Shown: positions 1-8,816 of the stretch, one piece after another
Layout: the number at the start of each line of letters is the position of its first letter
Position numbering within the stretch: the stretch's first letter is position 1
Source of the DNA: CAZYSK01 sp964649415
Lineage (GTDB): Bacteria > Chloroflexota > Anaerolineae > B4-G1
Length of the DNA stretch: 52,206 nt
NCBI GenBank assembly: GCA_964649415.1
Contig: CAZYSK010000035.1
Location: 1-52,206 of the forward strand
Direction of reading: 5' to 3'
The notes under the pieces: model-generated
What the model was told of the DNA's origin: nothing
The model's database searches: none
What the model saw: only the letters and a program-made list of their open reading frames with translations
Program-made: the position numbers and the translations under genes

Positions 1-97
1 TATGCGTCGCGCGCGCTACTTGTCGGTTTGAGGCGTAGCTTCGCTAGACGCTTACAAGCAGTCTTCCTCCGTGTGTCTCTGTGTCCCTCCTAGTTCC
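1..97. other. Intergenic end of window, downstream of rocD
   Basis: No gene is visible. The last part (about 68-92) is a pyrimidine-rich run with repeated GTGT/CTCTGTG words, of the low-complexity kind seen between genes elsewhere in the window. No clear terminator hairpin for the aminotransferase is seen. Confidence 0.4.
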
Positions 98-1303
98 TTA
101 CTGCAACACCGCCTCGACCCGTTCCAGCATCCAGTCCAGCTCCTCCTTCGTGACCACGAGCGGCGGAGCCAGGCGGATCACGTTGCCGTGGGTGTCCTTC
201 GCCAGCACGCCGCGCTCTTTCAGCGCCTCGCAGAAGCGGCGCGCGCCGCCGGCCCGTGGCTTGAGCACGATGCCGGCGAACAGCCCCTTGCCCCGTACCA
301 GCGCCACGTGGGGGCTCTGGATCTCGCGCAGGCGGGCCAGCATGTACGCCCCCAGCTCCGCTGTCCGCTCGCACAGGCCCTCATCCACGATCACCCGGAG
401 CGCCTCCCGCGCGACGGCGCACGCCAGCGGGTTGCCCCCGAACGTCGAGCCGTGATCGCCCGGCCCGAACACGTCCAGCACCTCCTGCCGGGCCAGCACT
501 GCCGAGACCGGGTACATGCCGCCGGAGAGCGCCTTGCCCAGCATCACCGCGTCGGGGCGCACGCCCTCGTGGTCGCAGGCCAGCATCTTGCCCGTGCGCC
601 CCAGCCCGCTCTGGATCTCGTCGGCCAGCATCAGCACGTTGTGGCGCGTGCAGATCTCGCGCGCGTCGCGGATGTAGCCTGCCGGCGGGACGATGACGCC
701 GCCCTCGCCCTGGACCGGCTCGAAGAGAAAGGCTACCGTGTTTGGCTTGATCGCCCGTTCCAGTGCGCCGGCGTCGCCGTAGGGGACCAGCGTGAAGCCG
801 GGTGTGAAGGGCCCGAAGCCGTCGCGGTACTGCTCGTTCGAGGAGGCGGTGATGACCGTGATCGTGCGCCCGTGGAAGTTGCCCGCGCACGTGATGACCT
901 CGGCCTGGTCGTCGGCCACGCCCTTGACCATGTAGCCCCACCTGCGGGCCGCCTTGAGCGCCGTCTCCACCGCCTCTGCGCCCGAGTTCATGGGCAGCAT
1001 GGTGTCGTAGCCGGTCAGATCGCACAGCTCCTGCGCCAGGAGCGGCAGTTGGTCGTTGCGGAACGCGCGCGACGTCAGCGCCAGCCGCTGCGCCTGCTTC
1101 ACCATCGCTCCTACGATGCGCGGGTGGCAGTGGCCCTGGTTGAGCGCGGAGTAGGCTGAGAGACAGTCCAGGTATTTGCGCCCCTCCACGTCCCACACCC
1201 ACACGCCTCTCCCCCGCGTGAGGACGAGGTCCAGAGGCCGATAGTTGTGGGCGTTGTATCGCTCCTCTAGCGCGATGTACTCCTGCGTTTCCATCGTGTC
1301 CAT
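98..1303 (-). CDS. rocD: Ornithine--oxo-acid aminotransferase (class III, PLP)
   Basis: This is a class III pyridoxal-phosphate aminotransferase of 401 residues. It should transfer the delta-amino group of ornithine to 2-oxoglutarate, linking arginine/ornithine breakdown to glutamate and proline. The N-terminal motif YNAHNYRPLDLVLTRGRGV and the AYSALNQGHCHPRI segment are typical of ornithine aminotransferases. The PLP lysine is about K257, in the context MLGKALSGGMYPVSAVLA, and the DEIQSGLGRTGK motif precedes it. Length fits the family. The ATG at 1303 was chosen over an in-frame ATG at 1327 because AAGGAG lies five bases upstream of it. Close relatives such as acetylornithine or 4-aminobutyrate aminotransferases are less likely given the N-terminal motif. 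It is transcribed away from hsp20-lon and stands alone. Confidence 0.9.
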   Translation of the reverse strand: MDTMETQEYIALEERYNAHNYRPLDLVLTRGRGVWVWDVEGRKYLDCLSAYSALNQGHCHPRIVGAMVKQAQRLALTSRAFRNDQLPLLAQELCDLTGYDTMLPMNSGAEAVETALKAARRWGYMVKGVADDQAEVITCAGNFHGRTITVITASSNEQYRDGFGPFTPGFTLVPYGDAGALERAIKPNTVAFLFEPVQGEGGVIVPPAGYIRDAREICTRHNVLMLADEIQSGLGRTGKMLACDHEGVRPDAVMLGKALSGGMYPVSAVLARQEVLDVFGPGDHGSTFGGNPLACAVAREALRVIVDEGLCERTAELGAYMLARLREIQSPHVALVRGKGLFAGIVLKPRAGGARRFCEALKERGVLAKDTHGNVIRLAPPLVVTKEELDWMLERVEAVLQ

Positions 1304-1320
1304 TTTGGCTCCTTTGCATG

Positions 1321-1335
1321 TGAGCATAATGCTCA
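1321..1335. promoter_or_regulatory. Perfect 15-bp palindrome, candidate operator of rocD
   Basis: TGAGCATAATGCTCA is a perfect dyad with 7-base arms around one central base. It lies just upstream of the rocD Shine-Dalgarno sequence (AAGGAG near 1309-1314). Its position between the rocD start and the divergent hsp20 promoter suggests an operator for a dimeric regulator. The regulator is not in the window. Confidence 0.45.
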
Positions 1336-1400
1336 GGTTGCTGACCGTTCCATACTACCATGATTCAGGGAGATAGGGAAACGCCGTGCCAGGCCGCGTG

Positions 1401-1460
1401 CAGATCTGCCGATTTGCCGATTTGCTGATTTTACGATTTTTCGCTTTGCCCATTTGCGGG
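1401..1460. repeat. AT-rich short-word repeat (GATTTGCCGATTTG type)
   Basis: A run of related 8-10 base words (GATTTGCCGATTTGCTGATTT, then CCCATTTGCGGG) fills the space between rocD and the hsp20 promoter. The composition is far more AT-rich than the neighbouring genes. It resembles a degenerate tandem repeat and ends directly at the hsp20 -35 box. Confidence 0.5.
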
Positions 1461-1461
1461 T

Positions 1462-1490
1462 TTGAGCAGGACGTGCAAATGTGGTACAAT
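1462..1490 (+). promoter_or_regulatory. Sigma-70-type promoter of hsp20-lon
   Basis: TTGAGC (1462-1467) and TACAAT (1485-1490) are separated by exactly 17 bases. Expected transcription start is near 1497, giving a leader of about 30 bases with GAGGAGG before the GTG start. No CIRCE-type inverted repeat is present. Confidence 0.7.
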
Positions 1491-1525
1491 ATGGTTGTCT
1501 TAGTATGGTTCTTGAGGAGGATAGG

Positions 1526-1960
1526 GTGACTATACGGTGGACGGGTTTCTGGGCGGGGATGATGCGCAGTTCCGTGGGGGGGGATCGCTTGCTGGGTGAC
1601 GGATGGATCGTCGGCCAGCCGGACGGTGCCTGGCAGCCGCCGACCGACATCTATGAGGACGACACCGGCATCGTGATCCGTATCGAGGCGGCCGGGATGC
1701 GCCGCGAGGACTTCTCGATCTCGCTGGCGGGGTGCAATCTGGTCGTCGCCGGTGGGCGCACGGACGCTGTGCCGAAACGCGCGTATCATCAGATGGAGAT
1801 TCCCTTCGGCGAGTTCCGGGCCGAAATCCGCCTGCCGTGGGTGGTGGAGCCCGAGAGTGTGGAGGCGACCTACGAGGATGGGTTTTTGCTGGTCAGTCTC
1901 CCGCGCCCGCCTGCGCAGCGGTTGTCTGTCGTTGAATCAGTGCAAGAGGAGGATGGGTAG
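1526..1960 (+). CDS. Small heat-shock protein, Hsp20/alpha-crystallin family
   Basis: A 144-residue Hsp20-family chaperone. The alpha-crystallin domain begins at PPTDIYEDDTGIVIRIEAAG and includes REDFSISLAGCNLVVAGGR and the strand FGEFRAEIRLPWVV; the closing consensus is EDGFLLVSLPR. It would hold unfolding proteins in an ATP-independent way. The GTG start at 1526 is preferred because GAGGAGG sits five bases upstream, and because starts further upstream would lie inside the promoter. It ends five bases before lon, so the two are very likely co-transcribed and translationally coupled. The pairing of a holdase with a protease suggests a joint role in protein quality control. The C-terminal IXI motif seen in many Hsp20 proteins is not clear. 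Confidence 0.88.
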   Translation: MTIRWTGFWAGMMRSSVGGDRLLGDGWIVGQPDGAWQPPTDIYEDDTGIVIRIEAAGMRREDFSISLAGCNLVVAGGRTDAVPKRAYHQMEIPFGEFRAEIRLPWVVEPESVEATYEDGFLLVSLPRPPAQRLSVVESVQEEDG

Positions 1961-1965
1961 AGCGA

Positions 1966-4446
1966 ATGTCAGATCAGGAGAGGAAACACCCGGAAGGATG
2001 GCTTAACATATTGGGCCAGACCATGGCTGCCAATGGGCTGGGAGAGTCGGAGGACGTGGGCGCGGACGATGACATTATCCGTCTGCCTGCGGATCTGCCG
2101 ATTCTGCCGCTGCGGGGCCTGGTTGTCTTTCCGATGACGGCGGTGCCGATTCGCGTCGGGCAGCCGCGTTCTATCCGTCTGATCAACGACGCCGTGGTCG
2201 GAAAACGCCTCATCGGCCTGGTGACCAGCCACGACCCCGAGTTGGAGACGCCGGGGCCGGATGAGGTCTACCGCGTCGGCACTGTCGCGGCTGTCCACCG
2301 CCTGTTCAAGTCGCCGGACGGGACGATCACGCTGATCATGCAGGGCCTGATGCGCATCCGGGTGGAGGAGTTCATCGCCGAGGAGCCGTATCTCAAGGCC
2401 CGCGTCTCCATGGCCCAGGAGATCAGCGAGGATTCTCCCGAGGTCGAGGCGCTGCGGCGCGGCATCGTCGAGGGTTTCCGGCGCCTCCACGAGCTGGCAC
2501 CCACAGGCCCCGAGGAGATGGGCACGCTGATCGTCAACCTCGAGGACCCGCTCCAGCTTGCCTACGCCGTCGCCAATCAGATGCGCAGCATCGAGCTGGA
2601 GGACGCCCAGCAACTGCTGGAGCTGGATCGCGTCACCGACAAGCTGCACCTGCTGCTGGGCCTGCTGCAGAAGGAACTGGAGGTGCTCGAACTCGGGCGC
2701 AAGATACAGACCGAGGCCCAATCGGAGATGGAGAAGACGCAGCGCGAGTACTTCTTGCGCGAGCAACTCAAGGCGATCCAGCGCGAGTTGGGCGAGGCCG
2801 ACGAGCAGCAGATGGAGGTGGAGGAGTTCCGCAGCAAGATGGAGAAGGCCGGCATGCCTGAAGAGGCGGAGAAGGAGGCCCGCCGCGAGATCGATCGCAT
2901 GAGCAAGCTCCCCACCGCCTCTGCCGAGTACGGCGTCATTCGCACGTACCTGGATTGGCTGACCTCTCTCCCGTGGGACGTCCAGACCCAGGACGACCTG
3001 GACATCCGCCACGCCCGCCAGGTGCTCGACGAGGATCACTATGACCTCGACGAGATCAAAGAGCGTATTGTGGAATACCTGGGGGTGCGCAAGCTCCGGC
3101 AGGATCGCAAGGAGGAACTCAAGCAGGAGGAACCCGTCGACCACATCCGGCGCGAACGAGAGGGTGTCATCCTCTGCTTCGTCGGGCCTCCCGGTACGGG
3201 CAAGACCAGCCTGGGGCAGTCCATCGCCCGTGCCCTGGGGCGCAAGTTCATCCGTCAGTCGCTGGGCGGGGTCCGCGACGAGGCGGAGATCCGCGGTCAC
3301 CGCCGTACCTACATCGGTGCGCTGCCCGGCCGCGTCATTCAGGCGCTGCGCCGGGTGGAGTCCAAGAACCCGGTGTTCATGCTCGACGAGGTGGACAAGC
3401 TCGGCACTGATTTCCGGGGGGATCCGGCGGCTGCCCTCCTGGAGGTGCTCGATCCGGAGCAGAACCGCGAGTTCCGCGATCACTACCTGGACGTGCCCTT
3501 CGACCTCTCCCAGGTCATGTTCATCACCACGGCCAACCTCCTCGAACCCATTCCCGCGCCGCTGCGGGATCGCATGGAGATCCTGAGGCTCTCGGGCTAT
3601 ACGGAGACGGAGAAGGTGCACATTGCCCAGAACTATCTGATCCCGCGCCAACTGCGGGAGAATGGGCTGCGCTCCGGGGAGCTGAGCTTCACCGAGGGCG
3701 CAGTGCGCCAGATAATCCGCGACTACACGTACGAGGCCGGCGTGCGCAACCTGGAGCGGGAGGTGGGCCGGGTCTGCCGCAAGGTGGTGACCCGCATCGC
3801 CGAGGGTAGCGACGGGTCGGTGCGCGTGACCAAGCGTGACGTGCCCAAGTTCCTGAAGAAGCCGCGCTATTTCCCCGAGACGGCGCTGCGCACCCGGGTG
3901 CCGGGTGTCGCGACCGGGTTGAGCGTCACCACTGCCGGCGGCGACCTGATATTCTGCGAGGCCACGAAGATGCCCGGCAGCAAGGGCTTCACCGTCACCG
4001 GCCAGTTGGGTGAGGTGATGAAGGAGTCCGCGCAGGCGGCGCTCAGCTACGTGCGTTCCAAGGCCCAGGACCTGGACGTCCCGAACGACGTATTCGAGAA
4101 GACCGATATCCACCTGCACGTGCCGGCCGGTGCCGTGCCCAAGGACGGCCCCTCAGCCGGTGTGACGATGGCTGTTGCATTGGCCTCGCTGCTGACCGGC
4201 CGCCGGGTGCGCGAAGACGTGGGTATGACGGGTGAGATCACGCTGCGCGGCCAGGTGTTGCCCGTGGGTGGCGTCAAGGAGAAGGTGCTGGCCGCCCATC
4301 GCGCCGGTCTCAAGATTGTCATCCTGCCCAAGCAGAACGACAAAGACCTGGAGGATATACCTGAGGAGGTGCGCCGCATCCTCAGCTTCGTCCTGGCCGA
4401 GCAGGTGGACGACGTATTCAAGGCTGCATTGGTACAGACTGACTAG
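1966..4446 (+). CDS. lon: ATP-dependent protease Lon (LonA type)
   Basis: An 826-residue LonA protease, which forms cytoplasmic hexamers that unfold and degrade damaged and regulatory proteins. The order is the N-terminal LON substrate domain (about 40-250, starting PILPLRGLVVFPMTAVPI), a coiled-coil linker, the AAA+ module with Walker A GPPGTGKT at 407-414 and Walker B VFMLDEVDKL at 470-479, and the C-terminal peptidase. The catalytic dyad is Ser730 in KDGPSAG and Lys773 in GGVKEKVLAAHRAG, with the normal 43-residue spacing. All parts are intact. It follows hsp20 by five bases and shares its promoter. A 250-bp repeat-containing space follows. Confidence 0.97.
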   Translation: MSDQERKHPEGWLNILGQTMAANGLGESEDVGADDDIIRLPADLPILPLRGLVVFPMTAVPIRVGQPRSIRLINDAVVGKRLIGLVTSHDPELETPGPDEVYRVGTVAAVHRLFKSPDGTITLIMQGLMRIRVEEFIAEEPYLKARVSMAQEISEDSPEVEALRRGIVEGFRRLHELAPTGPEEMGTLIVNLEDPLQLAYAVANQMRSIELEDAQQLLELDRVTDKLHLLLGLLQKELEVLELGRKIQTEAQSEMEKTQREYFLREQLKAIQRELGEADEQQMEVEEFRSKMEKAGMPEEAEKEARREIDRMSKLPTASAEYGVIRTYLDWLTSLPWDVQTQDDLDIRHARQVLDEDHYDLDEIKERIVEYLGVRKLRQDRKEELKQEEPVDHIRREREGVILCFVGPPGTGKTSLGQSIARALGRKFIRQSLGGVRDEAEIRGHRRTYIGALPGRVIQALRRVESKNPVFMLDEVDKLGTDFRGDPAAALLEVLDPEQNREFRDHYLDVPFDLSQVMFITTANLLEPIPAPLRDRMEILRLSGYTETEKVHIAQNYLIPRQLRENGLRSGELSFTEGAVRQIIRDYTYEAGVRNLEREVGRVCRKVVTRIAEGSDGSVRVTKRDVPKFLKKPRYFPETALRTRVPGVATGLSVTTAGGDLIFCEATKMPGSKGFTVTGQLGEVMKESAQAALSYVRSKAQDLDVPNDVFEKTDIHLHVPAGAVPKDGPSAGVTMAVALASLLTGRRVREDVGMTGEITLRGQVLPVGGVKEKVLAAHRAGLKIVILPKQNDKDLEDIPEEVRRILSFVLAEQVDDVFKAALVQTD

Positions 4447-4519
4447 AAACCGATTAGAAAACGGAGGAACCAGGTCTTTAGCTGTCAAATCGTTGGTCCT
4501 GGCAGAACTCGCAACACCT

Positions 4520-4632
4520 GTGAAGCGTCTGCCCGGTGTAGGGGCGGGTCTTGTACCTTGAGGCACTAGAACGGCGGGTCGAGGCCCTAGAGAGGTGAAG
4601 CGTCTGCCCGGTGTAGGGGCGGGTCTTGTACC
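4520..4632. repeat. Two direct copies of a 38-bp repeat in the lon-RR spacer
   Basis: The space 4447-4695 holds no gene. A 38-bp sequence beginning GTGAAGCGTCTGCCCGGTG occurs at 4520-4557 and again at 4595-4632. Its second half (GGGGCGGGTCTTGTACC) is the same hairpin word that forms the long array at 35933-36243. A copy of AAACCTGGTTTCTTG follows near 4654 and matches a word in the 110-bp array at 8129-8782. Confidence 0.8.
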
Positions 4633-4695
4633 TGCCCGGTCACAGGACCAAAAAACCTGGTTTCTTGAGCTAAGCAAGTGTAGAAAGGCAAAGAA

Positions 4696-5067
4696 GTGAA
4701 CACTGTAATGGTAGTAGACGATGATCAGACCTTCAGTGGTCTGTTGAAGACTGTATTGGAATTGGAAGGATACAAGGTGGCCCTTGTGCCCTCTCCCGAA
4801 GATGTGGTGCCGACGGCGCGCCAGGAAAAACCCATGCTCGTGCTGATGGACGTGCACACCGGGCGCGGCGATACGCTCGACGTGTTGCGGGAGCTTAAGT
4901 CAGACGAGACGTTGAAGGCCATGCCGGTCGTGATGACCTCGGGGATGGACCGTTCCCCCGAGTGCCTGGCTGCCGGTGCCGACATTTTTCTCCTCAAGCC
5001 GTTTCGCCCGGCCGAGTTGTTGGAGGTCGTCGCGGGTCTGGCTACGAAGCAGACTGTGAACGGATGA
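4696..5067 (+). CDS. Single-domain response regulator (receiver domain)
   Basis: A 123-residue stand-alone CheY-like receiver domain with no output domain. The acidic pocket is D8-D9-D10, the phospho-acceptor is D52 (LVLMDV), the switch residue is S82 (MTSGM) and the conserved lysine is K101 (LLKPF). It should be phosphorylated by a histidine kinase that is not in the window and signal by protein contact. The GTG start at 4696 is used, with a weak AAAGG upstream. Its stop overlaps an ATG of the downstream reading frame, suggesting co-expression with the PHP-AlbA protein. Confidence 0.88.
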   Translation: MNTVMVVDDDQTFSGLLKTVLELEGYKVALVPSPEDVVPTARQEKPMLVLMDVHTGRGDTLDVLRELKSDETLKAMPVVMTSGMDRSPECLAAGADIFLLKPFRPAELLEVVAGLATKQTVNG

Positions 5068-5084
5068 GGGGGGGGAATGATAAG

Positions 5085-6806
5085 ATGGCTAGAAGAAGAA
5101 AGAAAAAAACGGGCCCGCAGTGGAAGCGGGTAGACTTACACATGCATACCCCCGCCTCGGCCGATTACCTGGAGCGGGGTGTATCTTATCTGGACATCCT
5201 GCGCCAGGCCGAGGTCAAGGAATTGGACATCATCGCGTTCACCGATCACAACACCGTGGCCGGATATCGGGCGATGATGGAGGAAGTCAATCAGCTCGGC
5301 ATGCTGGAGCAACTGGACCGGCTGCGCCAGGAAGAGAAGCAGCGCATCCGGGAGTACCGGCGTTTGCTGGGGAAGACTCTGGTGCTGCCCGGATTCGAGT
5401 TCACCGCCACGCTGGGATTTCACATCCTGGGCATCTTCTCCCCTGATGTGGACGTGCGAGAGCTGGAGTTTATCCTGCGCGAGCTCAACATCCCCCTGGA
5501 CAAGCTCGACGCGGGCAGCGGCGAGGTGGGGGCCACGAGCGACGTGTTGACCGCGTACGAGGTCATAGACGAGGCCGGTGGTATCGTCATCGCCGCCCAT
5601 GCCAACTCCAACCACGGCGTCGCCATGCGCAGGATGGGCTTCGGCGGGCAGACGCGCATCGCCTACACGCAGGACCCCCATCTGCACGCGTTGGAGGTGA
5701 CCGACCTGGAGCACAAAGGACGGCGCACCACCGCGCGTTTCTTCGACGGCTCGCGCCCGGAGTATCGCCGGCGCATGCGTTGCATTCAGAGCTCCGATGC
5801 CCACCGCCTGGTCCACGATCCCAAGGATCCGAAGCACCTGGGCGTCGGCGAGCGGGTGACGGAGGTGCTGTTGCCCGAGGTCAGTTTCAGCGCGCTGCGA
5901 GATGTGTTCGTGGGCAACGATTTCGCCCGCACCCGCCCCTACCGCGTGGCCAAAGCGCCTGTGGACTACATCCAGGCGGCGATGGAGGAAGGGGCCACCA
6001 TCGTGCAGGATTTCCACGTGGGCTACACCCGCCGGGGCGGGCGGCTGTATGCCGTTCTGGCCGATATATGCGCCTTCGCCAACACCAACGGTGGCACCCT
6101 CTACGTCGGCGTCAGCGGCGATCCCAAGCAGGAGTCTCCTGGGGTGGCGCAACCTGCGCGCGCGGTCAAGACGCTCCAGGAGGAGGTCGAGCGCCGCATC
6201 ACGCCGCCGCTCAGCGTCACCGTGGACGTGCAGGGGACGCGCGGATTGAAGGTCGTGCGCGTGGTCGTGCCTCGGGGCGACGATCCACCCTACGCTATTG
6301 ACGACAACAAGATCTACGTCCGCAGCGAGGCAGAGACGGGGCTGGCCGTGCGCGATGAGATCGTGAACATGGTGCTGCGGACCCAGGGCGTGTCGACCGC
6401 TCAGGCTCACCCTGCGGTTGGGTCTCGAGAGGAGCCCACAGGGCGCATCGACCCACCTCGGACCGGCGTCGAGATCACGGAGTCGCAGGAGCGCAAAGGC
6501 ACGCTCTACCACACCATGCGCGACCTGCGCAACGGCAACGTGGTCAAGAACGTCACCCGCAAGTCGGCCCGTCGCCTGTGGCACTACGCCATCACGCAGG
6601 CCGAGGAGCACCCGGTGGACGCGCGCCAGGTTGATTGGCACGGGGACATCGCCATGCTCAAGCGGCGGGGGCGCAGCGGTCAGTACCGCTACGATCTGGT
6701 GCAACGGGAGAACGGCAAGGTGCGCGTCTACTACGGTGTGACGGAGGACGGCATTCACGGGGAGTGGGCGCGCGTGGTCGGGTTGGAGGCGGACCTGGAT
6801 CAATGA
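5085..6806 (+). CDS. PHP-domain phosphoesterase fused to an AlbA_2 (Schlafen-type) domain
   Basis: A 573-residue protein with two recognisable parts. The N-terminal PHP metal-dependent phosphoesterase has its ligands in order: H19 and H21 (VDLHMHT), D54-H55 (FTDHNT), E105 (GFEF), H113 (GFHILGIF), then AHANSNHG and SSDAHR. After about residue 300 comes a divergent AlbA_2/Schlafen-like domain with the motif FANTNGGTLYVGVSG. The C-terminal 120 residues look like a winged-helix or DNA-binding tail but I do not recognise them firmly. The start at 5085 follows a G-run ribosome site; an ATG at 5064 overlapping the previous stop is possible. PHP domains hydrolyse phosphate esters in nucleic acids or small molecules, and AlbA_2 domains often accompany nucleic-acid regulators. 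Substrate unknown. Confidence 0.8.
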   Translation: MARRRKKKTGPQWKRVDLHMHTPASADYLERGVSYLDILRQAEVKELDIIAFTDHNTVAGYRAMMEEVNQLGMLEQLDRLRQEEKQRIREYRRLLGKTLVLPGFEFTATLGFHILGIFSPDVDVRELEFILRELNIPLDKLDAGSGEVGATSDVLTAYEVIDEAGGIVIAAHANSNHGVAMRRMGFGGQTRIAYTQDPHLHALEVTDLEHKGRRTTARFFDGSRPEYRRRMRCIQSSDAHRLVHDPKDPKHLGVGERVTEVLLPEVSFSALRDVFVGNDFARTRPYRVAKAPVDYIQAAMEEGATIVQDFHVGYTRRGGRLYAVLADICAFANTNGGTLYVGVSGDPKQESPGVAQPARAVKTLQEEVERRITPPLSVTVDVQGTRGLKVVRVVVPRGDDPPYAIDDNKIYVRSEAETGLAVRDEIVNMVLRTQGVSTAQAHPAVGSREEPTGRIDPPRTGVEITESQERKGTLYHTMRDLRNGNVVKNVTRKSARRLWHYAITQAEEHPVDARQVDWHGDIAMLKRRGRSGQYRYDLVQRENGKVRVYYGVTEDGIHGEWARVVGLEADLDQ

Positions 6807-8107
6807 AGCTTCATCGCACCGGCAAACACTATCGCTGGTTCGTCGTGTTCGTGTTCTTCCTGTTCATGCTCCTGCACCAGTCGGACAAGCTGCTGATTGG
6901 GCCACTGACCACGCCCATCATGGAGACGTTCGGCATCGACGAGGCGCAGATGGGCGCGGTGTTCACCGGCGCGCTCATCGTCTCGGCCGTGTTCTATCCC
7001 CTGTGGGGCTATCTCTACGACCGCTACGCGCGGGCGAAGTTGCTGGCCCTGGCGTCGTTCATCTGGGGTTCGACGACCTGGCTCAGTGCCATCGTGCCCA
7101 CTTACCCGGCGTTTCTCGCCACGCGCGCCTCGACCGGCATCGACGACTCCAGCTATCCCGGTCTCTACAGCCTGATCTCCGATTACTTCGGCCCGGCGGT
7201 GCGGGGCAAGGTGTATGGCCTGCTGCAGCTCACGCAGCCGCTGGGCTACATGATGGGCCTGGTGGTCGCCACGCTGCTCAGCGGTGTCGTGGGGTGGCGC
7301 GGCGTGTTCTACATCACCGGCTCGCTCGGCGTCCTGCTCGCTGTGCTGATCTTCTTCGGCGTGCGCGAGGCCCCGCGGGGCAAGAGCGAGCCCGAGCTGG
7401 CGGACCTGGAGCAGATCGGTATCTATCGCTTCGACAAGAAGATTGCCCTGGGCCTGTTCCGCAAGCGCAGCCTGCTCTTGCTGTTCGCCCAGGGCTTCGC
7501 CGGCGTCTTCCCCTGGAACGTGATCACCTACTGGTTCTTCCGCTACCTGGAGACGGAGCGGGGCTACTCGTCGGACGCCGTGTTGATGACCATGGCGCCG
7601 GTCGTGCTCATCCTGGCCGCGGGCTACTTCGTCGGCGGCGCGGCGGGCGATTTCTTCTTCAAGCGAACGCCCCGAGGGCGGCTGCTCGTCTCCATGGTGG
7701 CCGTCCTCCTGGGCGCGGTCTTCCTGACGATCACCATGAACGTGCCGGTGGAGAACCAGTTTCTGTTCCTGGTGATGCTCGCCCTCACGGCCCTGTTCAT
7801 CCCCTTCGCCTCGGCCAACGTGATCTCCACGGTCTACGACGTGACGCTGCCAGAGGTGCGCAGCACGGCACTGGCGGTCCAGTACTTCATCGAGAACGCC
7901 GGCGCGGCTGTCGCGCCTTTGCTGGCCGGCCTGATCGCCGTGCGCTCCTCCCTCCACGACGCCATCCTGATCATCTGCGTCTCCACCTGGGTCATCTGCT
8001 CCGTCCTGCTCGCCTTCGCCGCCCACCTGGTGCCCCGCGACATCGAGACCCTGCGCCAGGCCTTGCGCGAGCGGGCGGAGTTCGAGCGGGCGAGGGCTGG
8101 TTCGTAG
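6803..8107 (+). CDS. MFS transporter
   Basis: A 434-residue major facilitator superfamily protein with about twelve hydrophobic helices. Family signatures are the loop 2-3 segment GYLYDRYARAK and the matching loop after helix 8 (GGAAGDFFFKRTPRGR). The N-terminal region LHQSDKLLIGPLTTPIMETF resembles phthalate/anion-cation-symporter-type members. The substrate cannot be read from sequence. Its ATG overlaps the stop of the PHP-AlbA gene (ATGA), so the two are translationally coupled and may act in one process. The cytoplasmic C-terminal tail is rich in R and E. A repeat array starts 22 bases after the stop. Confidence 0.85.
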   Translation: MKLHRTGKHYRWFVVFVFFLFMLLHQSDKLLIGPLTTPIMETFGIDEAQMGAVFTGALIVSAVFYPLWGYLYDRYARAKLLALASFIWGSTTWLSAIVPTYPAFLATRASTGIDDSSYPGLYSLISDYFGPAVRGKVYGLLQLTQPLGYMMGLVVATLLSGVVGWRGVFYITGSLGVLLAVLIFFGVREAPRGKSEPELADLEQIGIYRFDKKIALGLFRKRSLLLLFAQGFAGVFPWNVITYWFFRYLETERGYSSDAVLMTMAPVVLILAAGYFVGGAAGDFFFKRTPRGRLLVSMVAVLLGAVFLTITMNVPVENQFLFLVMLALTALFIPFASANVISTVYDVTLPEVRSTALAVQYFIENAGAAVAPLLAGLIAVRSSLHDAILIICVSTWVICSVLLAFAAHLVPRDIETLRQALRERAEFERARAGS

Positions 8108-8128
8108 GCGCGATTTCCCAATCGCGTG

Positions 8129-8782
8129 CTTGTCTGGGCGGATCCCTTGGGGCTTCGGGGGGCATGCGGGCAGGATGCCCGCGGTCCGGTGCAGGCTCGA
8201 AACCGGGTTTTTTCTGGAAAACCTGGTTTCTTGGGCCGCTTGTCTGAGCGGGTCCCTTGGGGCTTCGGGGGCATGCGGGCAGGATGCCCGCGGTCCGATG
8301 GCAGGCTCGAAACCGGGTTTTTTCTGGAAAACCTGGTTTCTTGGGCCGCTTGTCTNNNNNNNNNNNNNNNNNNNNNNNNNNNNNNNNNNNNNNNNNNNNN
8401 NNNNNNNNNNNNNNNNNNNNNNNNNNNNNNNNNNNNNNNNNNNNNNNNNNNNNNNGAAAACCTGGTTTCTTGGGCCGCTTGTCTGAGCGGGTCCCTTGGG
8501 GCTTCGGGGGGCATGCGGGCAGGATGCCCGCGGTCCGGTGCAGGCTCGAAACCGGGTTTTTTCTGGAAAACCTGGTTTCTTGGGCCGCTTGTCTGAGCGG
8601 GTCCCTTGGGGCTTCGGGGGGCATGCGGGCAGGATGCCCGCGGTCCGGTGCAGGCTCGAAACCGGGTTTTTTCTGGAAAACCTGGTTTCTTGGGCCGCTT
8701 GTCTGAGCGGGTCCCTTGGGGCTTCGGGGGCATGCGGGCAGGATGCCCGCGGTCCGATGGCAGGCTCGAAACCGGGTTTTTT
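8129..8782. repeat. 110-bp tandem repeat array, interrupted by an assembly gap
   Basis: Copies begin with CTTGTCTG at 8129, 8239, 8349 (runs into the gap), 8478, 8588 and 8698, so the period is exactly 110 bp. Each unit carries two hairpins. One is GCGGGC, loop AGGAT, GCCCGC, followed by GGTCC. The other is an imperfect hairpin pairing GAAACCGGGTTTT with AAAACCTGGTTTC. The first copy is slightly diverged; later ones are nearly identical, which indicates recent homogenisation. The last copy is cut at about 8782. Reading frames across it are repeat-derived and are not annotated as genes. Confidence 0.95.
8356..8455. other. Assembly gap (100 N) inside the 110-bp array
   Basis: A run of exactly 100 N, a conventional unknown-length gap. 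Keeping the 110-bp phase on both sides requires a true length of 81 bases plus a multiple of 110. Confidence 0.95.
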
Positions 8783-8785
8783 CAT

Positions 8786-8816
8786 GCGATGTACCATCGC
8801 CGCGATGGCACATCGC
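8786..8816. repeat. 31-bp inverted repeat between the array and the membrane protein
   Basis: GCGATGTACCATCGC (8786-8800) pairs with GCGATGGCACATCGC (8802-8816) with one mismatch and a single central base. It has no T-run, so it is more like another dispersed palindrome than a terminator. It is followed by AGACCTGGTTTCTTG, a word shared with the 110-bp units. Confidence 0.7.

Noticed and set aside
1304..1525. CIRCE / HrcA site for hsp20
   Set aside because: The only clear palindrome (TGAGCATAATGCTCA) does not match the CIRCE arms and lies nearer rocD.
1469..4119. Long open frames opposite hsp20-lon and other GC-rich genes
   Set aside because: High GC content leaves the antisense frames open. 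Their compositions are unlike real proteins and the + strand genes have full family motifs.
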